The notes beneath the pieces are model-generated. The model had not been told where the DNA came from and searched no databases. It saw only the letters and a program-made list of their open reading frames with translations. The position numbers were made by a program, and so were the translations under genes. Shown one piece after another: positions 1-4,448 of a stretch of DNA of 5,620 nucleotides. Origin of the DNA: Rhizobiaceae bacterium. Its GTDB lineage: Bacteria > Pseudomonadota > Alphaproteobacteria > Rhizobiales > Rhizobiaceae. The DNA lies in contig JAESSK010000009.1 of the NCBI GenBank assembly GCA_016764155.1, forward strand, positions 11,913 to 17,532, written 5' to 3'. How positions within the stretch are numbered: the stretch's first letter is position 1; each line of letters begins with the position of its first letter.

Positions 1-285
1 GGTGGAGGGTCGGTATCAGTTGCTGGTTCAGTGCATAGCCAACAAAGCCCGACTGGCAGTGCTTCGGGCAGTGCCGCAGGTCTTGGAATGTCCAGCGCAG
101 AATCATTCGGTGGAGGCAGTGCCTCTGCAAATGGCGCCGGTTTTGGTGATAGTGCTAACGAAAGTGCCGTTTCGAGTGCTGCTGCTGCTTCGTCATCAGG
201 AGGCTTTGGCGGAGGTTCTGGAGGTTGGGGAGGAGCAGGAGGAGCCGTTGCTAGCGGGGCGAGCGTTAGTAGCAGTTTTGACTAG
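1..285 (+). CDS. 3' end of a Gly/Ser/Ala-rich low-complexity protein (partial)
   Basis: The reading frame is open from the first base and stops with TAG at 283-285, so only the last 94 residues are seen. They are almost entirely Gly, Ser and Ala with scattered Phe, Trp and Asn, and finish in SSSFD. One late stretch reads GGFGGGSGGWGGAGG. No catalytic motif or membrane segment is visible. Such composition is typical of flexible, secreted or surface-exposed tails, or of linker and repeat regions, but it does not identify a family. The next frame over is also open here (to 319); I prefer this frame because it gives a coherent Gly/Ser/Ala composition and is followed by a terminator 40 bases later. 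No function can be assigned. Confidence 0.6.
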   Translation, partial: GGGSVSVAGSVHSQQSPTGSASGSAAGLGMSSAESFGGGSASANGAGFGDSANESAVSSAAAASSSGGFGGGSGGWGGAGGAVASGASVSSSFD

Positions 286-326
286 CAAGGCAACTGTCCA
301 GCACAATGGCCACCTTTGAAAACACC

Positions 327-354
327 AAGCAGCCCTCAGGGGCTGTTTTTGTTT
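327..354 (+). terminator. Intrinsic (rho-independent) terminator
   Basis: A perfect 6-bp stem CAGCCC/GGGCTG (330-335 with 340-345) closes a TCAG loop and extends outward by a G-T wobble and two A-T pairs. The 3' arm runs directly into TTTTTGTTT. This is a standard terminator layout. It lies about 40 bases after the stop of the Gly-rich gene, so it probably ends that transcript and separates it from the acyltransferase unit. Confidence 0.85.
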
Positions 355-633
355 GTTGGTCAACCTTGGATCGGATCTGATTGCAGTCACAAAGCACCTA
401 GCTGGTGCCGTGATATTCGAAGTAAATGGATGCATAGGTCGCGCCGTTGAAATGGTGGATTGGCCTCTGACAAAGCTCTCAGGGATGCTGTGGAAGTAAA
501 TCTGGCGCTAAGGTTGTTCGCAATGGTGTTGATATTCAAACGTGTCCAGGCAATCTTATTTTCCTTGATTTTTACTATTAAGAGTTTCTATGCTTAACCA
601 TCGTCAAACATAAAAAAATAATTGGCAGATCGA
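355..633. other. Intergenic stretch without a convincing gene
   Basis: Between the terminator and the acyltransferase I see only short open frames. One of about 45 codons (TTG near 460 to TAA near 597) would encode a peptide with a hydrophobic middle but has no ribosome binding site. The last third is AT-rich and holds a possible promoter. No inverted repeats, tRNA or recognisable gene remnant were found. In particular there is no readable N-terminal half of an acyltransferase that could have belonged to the following gene. Confidence 0.4.
565..594 (+). promoter_or_regulatory. Possible sigma-70 promoter for the acyltransferase-hydrolase unit
   Basis: TTGATT (565-570) and TATGCT (589-594) each match four of six consensus bases and are 18 bases apart, in an AT-rich stretch about 40 bases before the first gene. 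The position fits, but matches of this quality also occur by chance. Confidence 0.3.
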
Positions 634-1878
634 ATGCAGCAGCAGAAACATTCCCGTGGTTTGTCGGCACCATCACCACAGCTAGCTGCAATTTTGAGTG
701 TGATCATACTCGGCATCTATTCGATATACGTCTATTCCGGAACCGGCCAGGAATTGTATGCATGGTCAAAATCATTTGCCCCATATTCAATTCGCCAATA
801 TCTTGGCATGAGCAAACGGTATTTGCTGCAATATGGGCACATTGTTTTTTTGTTTAGCCTGTTGGTTTTATCCCGGTATTTGTTTGTTTCGCAAAACCAT
901 CTATCAATCTTTGGCTCCAAATTGCGATGGCTAAATCGCTATTCTACGCCAATTTTTCTGTTTCACTTTCCAATACTATATTTCATTGTTGCTATCACCG
1001 ATTATGATCGTACCAGTTTGTTCGACCAGACGGTGTTGCTGGTCGCCACACTATTATTTGCAACTGCGCTGGGGCGCCTATGCTTCAAGCTTAAACCGTA
1101 TTTTGATGGCTGGCAAAAACAGTTGATGACCAAGCTTGACGGCCGCTTCCCCAGACCGCAAGAATTAAACATATCTAGCGACCAGTTTTTGATTACTCGC
1201 TCACATAGTGAATTTTTGACGTTGGTAAAACTTGTTGCAACCATGTGTGTCGTGCTAGGCCACTACAGTTTCTCAAACTTCACCACAATTTACATTCCGG
1301 GCTTTGATGGCGCTGCTCCGCGTTTTGCTGTGCCAACCTTTTTTATGATGTCTGGTTATTTCCTGATGATGTCCATCGACCGGAGCAAGTCAGGAGCTAT
1401 TGGCGTGATAGTGAAGCGCGCATTCGCAATGTATTACATCCTCCTTCCTATGCTGGTTATCACTCTAGTCCTCGATAATATTGGTTATCGCGCCGACGCG
1501 GCTGCATACCAATTTACGGACTATTATATCAGTGAGAATGCCAGACGCCCCTATTCGATCGGGGAAATTGGGACGATATTTGCAAGCAGTATGTTGTATT
1601 TTAACGAATCTTGGCTTTTCGATTTATTCGGAGTTCAGGCCGATCTCGGTGGCGTACGAGCCTTCTCCAACGATCCGTTCTGGTTCATGTGCTATTTAAT
1701 ACCTTTTTCAGTGATCCTGGCAGTGGGCCGTTTGGTATCTACCTCGTGGTCTATTCTGATATTGACCACGTGGTGTCTCCTAATTGGCCCCCCAATTCTA
1801 ATGTTAGCTCCGTTGTTTTTTGCGGGCTCACTGGCATATATTGTGCATAAAAAATGGGGAGTATCGGATCATGTTTGA
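634..1878 (+). CDS. Integral membrane acyltransferase-3-like protein, halves apparently in reversed order
   Basis: This is a 414-residue polytopic membrane protein. Hydrophobic segments lie near residues 15-35, 65-87, 105-123, 132-149, 195-211, 232-246, 263-281, 349-366, 370-390 and 390-404. The acyltransferase-3 family moves acyl groups, often acetyl, onto membrane or envelope glycans. The usual N-terminal hallmarks sit in the second half: a first helix ending VVLGHY (putative catalytic His210), then FFMMSGYFL, then an Arg-bearing helix KRAFAMYYILLP, and FWFMCYL. The usual C-terminal hallmark (LNRYSTPIFLFHFPIL, like the family's YslYLwH) sits in the first half, at about residues 101-116. The order is therefore C-half then N-half. 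No clear Shine-Dalgarno precedes either start. ATG 634 is preferred over TTG 622, which directly follows an in-frame stop. The stop overlaps the next gene by 8 bases. Family assignment is fairly sure; substrate is unknown. Confidence 0.72.
   Translation: MQQQKHSRGLSAPSPQLAAILSVIILGIYSIYVYSGTGQELYAWSKSFAPYSIRQYLGMSKRYLLQYGHIVFLFSLLVLSRYLFVSQNHLSIFGSKLRWLNRYSTPIFLFHFPILYFIVAITDYDRTSLFDQTVLLVATLLFATALGRLCFKLKPYFDGWQKQLMTKLDGRFPRPQELNISSDQFLITRSHSEFLTLVKLVATMCVVLGHYSFSNFTTIYIPGFDGAAPRFAVPTFFMMSGYFLMMSIDRSKSGAIGVIVKRAFAMYYILLPMLVITLVLDNIGYRADAAAYQFTDYYISENARRPYSIGEIGTIFASSMLYFNESWLFDLFGVQADLGGVRAFSNDPFWFMCYLIPFSVILAVGRLVSTSWSILILTTWCLLIGPPILMLAPLFFAGSLAYIVHKKWGVSDHV
1858..1873 (+). promoter_or_regulatory. 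Ribosome binding site that sets the hydrolase start
   Basis: GGAG at 1858-1861 lies 9 bases before ATG 1871, inside the end of the acyltransferase gene. It favours this ATG over the in-frame TTG at 1820, which would add 17 residues read from sequence that codes for the acyltransferase in another frame. The 8-base stop/start overlap suggests translational coupling. Confidence 0.65.
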
Positions 1879-2626
1879 AACTGGAAAAGGTAATAAAAAT
1901 TGGAAATTTATCCTATTTCCCGCAATATGCGTATTGGTAGCAACGAGCATTATCGGGTCAATGATGAACCAGAACGCTTTCGTCGCAGATGCAGATAAAT
2001 ATCGTAAATTCACCCTATACAACGCTGATGAAGGCGGCCTCAAAGATGAGGTAATTGTTATTTTTCACGGCTTTAAGTCTGCCATGCCGAATGGCGCGTA
2101 TAAACGGCTTCATAAGACATTTCACGATCGCTTTTCTGTGGTTGGTTTCAATTATGATTACTTTGACATCAAAGCGAACGAGGATGCGTTTGCACTCTTA
2201 TGGGACAAGGCTTTGAAAGGGCGAAAAATCATCTCCGCCGGCACTTCCCTTGGCGGTTTTTGGGCCAATTATTTTGCATACAAATACAACATCAAAAAAG
2301 TTGTTGTTGTTAACCCTGTGGTCGACCCAGTAGCTCAATTGCAGCAATTCATCGGTCGCCATTACGTAGAAAAACGCCAAACTGAATTGATCGTGACAGC
2401 AGAGGACATCGAGCACTATCGCGGCATTGAAATTCCCGTCGACGATAGCACATCCAGATTGGTTCTGCTGTCTCGTGATGATGAAATCCTCAATTATAAA
2501 CTTGCTCTAGAAAAATATTCAAACAAGTTAGGAAACAAGGTGGTCTTATTCGATGAAGGCGGCCACACACTCAACCTCAGGCAGCCACAGTTCATGGAGG
2601 TTATTCGGGAATTTATTGCAAATTGA
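1871..2626 (+). CDS. YqiA/UPF0227-like alpha/beta-fold hydrolase with N-terminal membrane anchor
   Basis: A 251-residue serine hydrolase, probably an esterase. Visible elements, in order: a Lys-rich start followed by a hydrophobic segment at about 13-30 (signal anchor, catalytic domain then outside the cytoplasm); FHGF with His66 near the oxyanion hole; nucleophile elbow GTSLGG with Ser126; VVNPVVDP at 146-153, like the NPAvrP motif of the YqiA group; RLVLLSRDDEIL with acid Asp204; and GGHTL with His232. The Ser-Asp-His triad is complete and the length after the anchor is close to the family's usual size. E. coli YqiA has no such anchor, so the membrane segment is a departure. Overlap with the acyltransferase suggests a shared transcript and a paired role, perhaps removing acyl groups the partner adds. 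That pairing is inference, and the substrate cannot be read from sequence. Confidence 0.8.
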   Translation: MFETGKGNKNWKFILFPAICVLVATSIIGSMMNQNAFVADADKYRKFTLYNADEGGLKDEVIVIFHGFKSAMPNGAYKRLHKTFHDRFSVVGFNYDYFDIKANEDAFALLWDKALKGRKIISAGTSLGGFWANYFAYKYNIKKVVVVNPVVDPVAQLQQFIGRHYVEKRQTELIVTAEDIEHYRGIEIPVDDSTSRLVLLSRDDEILNYKLALEKYSNKLGNKVVLFDEGGHTLNLRQPQFMEVIREFIAN

Positions 2627-2946
2627 ATCTACTGCGCATTTGTAGGCAGAAAAATATGGTGCGCGTTATAGCAGGAGCAACTTAACCTTATGTTTGGTGA
2701 TAACATTGAAGTTCATCATCTGCGGTTGCCATCGCATGGTTGGCTTCAGATGTCGCTGCTGAATTGGGTTGGCGGCTTTGGATGTGTTGAAGCCATCCGA
2801 CTTTGAGCATTGTTGTAGCTATATGGTAGCTAGCTCAATTGGATAAGGTCTCGGTAGAGACAAATTGTTGGAGTAAGATCAAAAGTATGATCGAAAAAAT
2901 CAACAATACAAGAAACCAAACATATCAAATGGTTATGAAAAGATAA
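2627..2946. other. Intergenic stretch left of the element, no convincing gene
   Basis: No T-rich intrinsic terminator follows the hydrolase. Two tiny open frames exist. One is a 38-codon frame at 2690-2806 with GGAG at 2674-2677, 12 bases from its ATG. The other is a 19-codon frame at 2887-2946 with a GGAG 13 bases upstream. Neither resembles anything I know. An imperfect inverted repeat pairs TGGCTTCA (2741-2748) with TGAAGCCA (2788-2795). The right third holds the small hairpins described separately. This is probably chromosomal sequence downstream of the original tRNA-Lys gene. Confidence 0.4.
2816..2861 (+). repeat. Cluster of short hairpins with a tRNA D-arm-like sequence
   Basis: TAGCTA occurs twice (2816-2821, 2827-2832), is its own reverse complement, and can form a 6-bp stem with a 5-base loop. 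It runs into TAGCTCAATTGGATA (2831-2845), which reads like positions 8-22 of a bacterial tRNA. A perfect 5-bp hairpin GTCTC-GGTA-GAGAC (2848-2861) follows. No anticodon arm or T-loop accompanies the D-arm-like part, so it is not a working tRNA. It could be a remnant or chance. Confidence 0.35.
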
Positions 2947-2994
2947 TGGTGGGCACTACAGGGATCGAACCTGTGACATCCTGATTAAAAGTCA
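2947..2994 (-). other. Integration (att) site: 3' fragment of tRNA-Lys(TTT)
   Basis: On the minus strand this reads as the 3' part of a tRNA. There is a 7-base anticodon loop CTTTTAA with anticodon TTT (2985-2991), its 3' stem TCAGG (2980-2984), and variable loop ATGTC. A perfect T-arm ACAGG-TTCGATC-CCTGT (2958-2974) follows, then acceptor strand AGTGCCC (2951-2957), discriminator A and CCA (2947-2949). The matching 5' acceptor GGGCACT and D-arm are absent. The 5' anticodon stem already carries a mismatch (CATGA where CCTGA is expected). Identity to a tRNA therefore ends at about the anticodon loop, a common crossover point for tyrosine integrases that use tRNA genes. The element lies to the right, with the integrase beginning about 150 bases away. 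The intact tRNA-Lys should lie at the other end of the element. Confidence 0.75.
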
Positions 2995-3005
2995 TGAATT
3001 CATAA

Positions 3006-3019
3006 TACGTGTCAATTCG
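3006..3019 (+). repeat. Direct repeat copy 1, candidate integrase arm-type site
   Basis: TACGTGTCAATTCG matches a second copy at 3077-3090 in 13 of 14 bases, with starts 71 bases apart. Both lie between the tRNA fragment and the integrase gene. Paired short direct repeats beside the core site are the usual layout of sites bound by the integrase N-terminal domain. The role is inferred from position. Confidence 0.55.
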
Positions 3020-3031
3020 CTGACTTACGGT

Positions 3032-3052
3032 AACCCCAGAAAAATAGGGGTT
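3032..3052. repeat. Short inverted repeat between the arm-type sites
   Basis: AACCCC (3032-3037) and GGGGTT (3047-3052) form a 6-bp stem around a 9-base A-rich loop. There is no T-tract on the plus strand, so a terminator is unlikely in that direction. It may be a protein-binding site within the att region. Confidence 0.3.
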
Positions 3053-3071
3053 TGTAACATTATTCATACGC

Positions 3072-3097
3072 TTGACTACGTGCCAATTCGTTATAAT
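3072..3097 (+). promoter_or_regulatory. Probable integrase promoter
   Basis: A perfect -10 box TATAAT (3092-3097) has TTGACT (3072-3077) upstream. The spacer is only 14 bases, shorter than the usual 16-18, so the promoter may be weak or need help. The spacer is almost wholly occupied by the second 14-bp repeat. Transcription would begin near 3104, within the TGGTTGCTA boxes. Confidence 0.5.
3077..3090 (+). repeat. Direct repeat copy 2, candidate arm-type site inside the int promoter
   Basis: TACGTGCCAATTCG differs from the copy at 3006-3019 by a single base. It fills the space between the putative -35 and -10 boxes. If the integrase binds it, it would block its own promoter, a common way for integrases to limit their level. 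Confidence 0.55.
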
Positions 3098-3098
3098 G

Positions 3099-3136
3099 TG
3101 GTTGCTAATTGGTTGCTAGGAATGAGCTAGCAACCA
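3099..3136. promoter_or_regulatory. Array of TGGTTGCTA boxes: putative operator or leader hairpin of int
   Basis: TGGTTGCTA appears at 3099-3107 and again at 3110-3118 (11-base period, about one helical turn). The second copy, extended to TGGTTGCTAG (3110-3119), forms a perfect 10-bp inverted repeat with CTAGCAACCA (3127-3136) around a 7-base loop. It overlaps the expected transcription start. It ends just before the AGGG (3138-3141) that precedes ATG 3151 by 9 bases. It could be an operator for a dimeric regulator, such as an element repressor or excisionase, or an mRNA hairpin next to the ribosome binding site. Confidence 0.6.
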
Positions 3137-3150
3137 CAGGGCTGCTTATT

Positions 3151-4350
3151 ATGAAATCAAACAAGATCAGAATATCCAAACGTGTGGTCGATAATCTCCA
3201 ACCAGGTAATTTGGTTTGGGATACGGATATTGTTGGTTTTGCAGTCAGGCGGCAGCGCAGGGACAAGATATACGCATTGAAGGCGAGAGTCGCCGGTAGG
3301 CAGCGGTGGTTTAGTATTGGGCTGCATGGCAACCCATGGACGCCGGATGCTGCCAGAAGGGAGGCTCTAGCCATTCTTGGCGAGATTGCAAAGGGGTTGG
3401 ACCCAGCATTGATGCGAGACGCGGAAAGCAAGATACCATCTGTAAAGAAACTTGCCGATCGGTTTATGGATGAAGAAGTAAAACCCAAACGGAAACCCAA
3501 CACGATCATCCAGTATCAAGATTTCCTTGATCGTCTTGTTGAGCCCAAAATTGGTAAGTTGCGTGTTGATCAGGTGAAACTCTCGGATATCGCAGCGCTA
3601 CATCATGGAATTAGGAAAACCCCTTATCAAGCCAACCGGGTTTTGGCGGTGTTATCTGCCATGTTTTCATGGGCAGGGCTTGTTGGCATTAGGGAGAGAA
3701 ACACAAACCCATGCATAGGGATTTCAAAATTCAAGGAGCAAAAGCGGGAACGCTTTCTTTCGGTCGATGAACTCGCGAACATCGGCGAGGTTTTGAGGCA
3801 ATGCGAGCAGGATGAAACAGAAACGCCATACGCCATTGGTGCTATTCGCTTACTGATCTTCACAGGATGCAGGCGCGATGAAATTCTCACTCTGAAATGG
3901 AACTATATCGACACCGATAAATCGGTTTTGTATTTGCCGGATAGTAAGACCGGTCAAAAGGTTGTTCATCTGAATGCCCCGGCGCTCGAAACTCTTTCCA
4001 AAATTCCCAAGATTGAAGGAAATGAGTTTGTCATTGTTGGCAAGAGGGAAGGGGAGCGGCTGGTCAATATTCGGAAGATATGGTTTCGGATATGCGCACT
4101 TGCGGAAATTGAGGGTGTGCGAGTTCACGACTTAAGGCATTCCTTTGCCAGTGTGGGGGCATCGGGTGGCGCATCATTGTTGATCATAGGAAAATTGCTC
4201 GGTCAAACACAAGCAGCCACAACTGCTCGGTATGCTCACCTTGCAGATGACCCAATCAAAACTGCAAACGAGAAAATTGGTCAAGAGATTGCGGCAGCCA
4301 TGAGCGGTAAAAGCGCCAAGATATTACCCTTGAAGAAAAAGGGATCATAA
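3151..4350 (+). CDS. Tyrosine-type site-specific recombinase (element integrase)
   Basis: This 399-residue integrase catalyses insertion and excision of the element at the tRNA-Lys site. An N-terminal arm-binding domain (about 6-90) shows the usual VWDTDIVGFAVR and ARREALAILGEIAKGLDP patterns. A helical core-binding domain covers about 96-185 and the catalytic domain about 200-375. Catalytic residues: Arg241 in TGCRRDE, Lys266 in DSKTGQK, His326 and Arg329 in HDLRHSF, and nucleophile Tyr361 in ARYAHL. The usual His/Trp before the tyrosine (LLGH in relatives) is Gln352 here (LLGQTQ, codon CAA). It may reduce activity or be tolerated. ATG 3151 is chosen because it follows an AGGG at 9 bases; the in-frame TTG 3109 would translate through the inverted repeat. 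The style of the protein resembles alphaproteobacterial element integrases. Its place 150 bases from the tRNA fragment supports the role. Confidence 0.93.
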   Translation: MKSNKIRISKRVVDNLQPGNLVWDTDIVGFAVRRQRRDKIYALKARVAGRQRWFSIGLHGNPWTPDAARREALAILGEIAKGLDPALMRDAESKIPSVKKLADRFMDEEVKPKRKPNTIIQYQDFLDRLVEPKIGKLRVDQVKLSDIAALHHGIRKTPYQANRVLAVLSAMFSWAGLVGIRERNTNPCIGISKFKEQKRERFLSVDELANIGEVLRQCEQDETETPYAIGAIRLLIFTGCRRDEILTLKWNYIDTDKSVLYLPDSKTGQKVVHLNAPALETLSKIPKIEGNEFVIVGKREGERLVNIRKIWFRICALAEIEGVRVHDLRHSFASVGASGGASLLIIGKLLGQTQAATTARYAHLADDPIKTANEKIGQEIAAAMSGKSAKILPLKKKGS

Positions 4351-4356
4351 CAAGTT

Positions 4357-4441
4357 TGCACGGCTAGGGGGATACCCCGAACACCTGACTTCCGTATCAG
4401 GTCGCCGTGCATCCCAATTATACGGATCGCCTGACGGAGGG
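4357..4441 (+). promoter_or_regulatory. Structured 5' leader: candidate undescribed cis-regulatory RNA
   Basis: In the gap between the integrase and the next gene, a perfect 8-bp stem TGCACGGC/GCCGTGCA (4357-4364 with 4404-4411) encloses two hairpins. They are GGGG-GATA-CCCC (4367-4378) and ACCTGA/TCAGGT (4383-4388 with 4397-4402, loop CTTCCGTA). Loop bases TCCGTA (4391-4396) are perfectly complementary to TACGGA (4421-4426), allowing a 6-bp pseudoknot. The same loop, CTTCCG (4389-4394), can instead pair with CGGAGG (4435-4440), the Shine-Dalgarno of the next gene. TCAGG (4397-4401) then pairs with CCTGA (4430-4434). The two states exclude each other, as in a translational switch. I match it to no known riboswitch class. 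No T-tract follows, so it is not a terminator. The outline (7-bp acceptor-like stem, TA, 4-bp D-like arm) also resembles a tRNA lacking its T-arm. Confidence 0.6.
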
Positions 4442-4448
4442 TAAATTG
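4436..4448 (+). promoter_or_regulatory. Strong Shine-Dalgarno deciding a TTG start
   Basis: GGAGGG (4436-4441) lies directly before TTG 4446, leaving 4-5 bases. This is the only good ribosome binding site near the beginning of the frame. It makes TTG 4446 more likely than GTG 4407, which sits inside the 3' arm of the leader's closing stem and has no Shine-Dalgarno. Confidence 0.65.

Noticed and set aside
2..319. Second open frame over the Gly-rich region
   Set aside because: It has no start with a ribosome binding site and gives a protein of no clear character, while the other frame gives a consistent Gly/Ser/Ala composition.
460..597. About 45-codon frame with a hydrophobic middle
   Set aside because: Only TTG as start, no Shine-Dalgarno, and no recognisable similarity.
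2690..2806. 38-codon frame MFGDNIEVHHLRLP...
   Set aside because: GGAG is 12 bases from ATG and the peptide resembles nothing known to me; kept only as a note in the gap description.
2887..2946. 19-codon frame MIEKINNTRNQ...
   Set aside because: Too short to judge, Shine-Dalgarno 13 bases away, and AT-rich sequence easily gives such frames.
2947..3037. Complete tRNA-Lys gene on the minus strand
   Set aside because: A GGGG start and a weak D-arm-like hairpin can be imagined up to 3037, but the acceptor arms pair in only about three positions and the spacing is wrong; a 3' fragment fits better.
3109..3150. TTG 3109 as integrase start
   Set aside because: It would translate through the inverted repeat; ATG 3151 has an AGGG at proper distance and the conserved domain begins after it.
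4357..4411. tRNA gene or hammerhead ribozyme
   Set aside because: There is no T-arm or TTCGA loop for a tRNA, and the conserved CUGAUGA...GAAA core of a hammerhead is absent.
4357..4411. Intrinsic terminator of the integrase gene
   Set aside because: The structure is strong but no T-tract follows it.
4407..4445. GTG 4407 as start of the 311-residue protein
   Set aside because: No Shine-Dalgarno, and it lies in the leader's closing stem; TTG 4446 has GGAGG just upstream.
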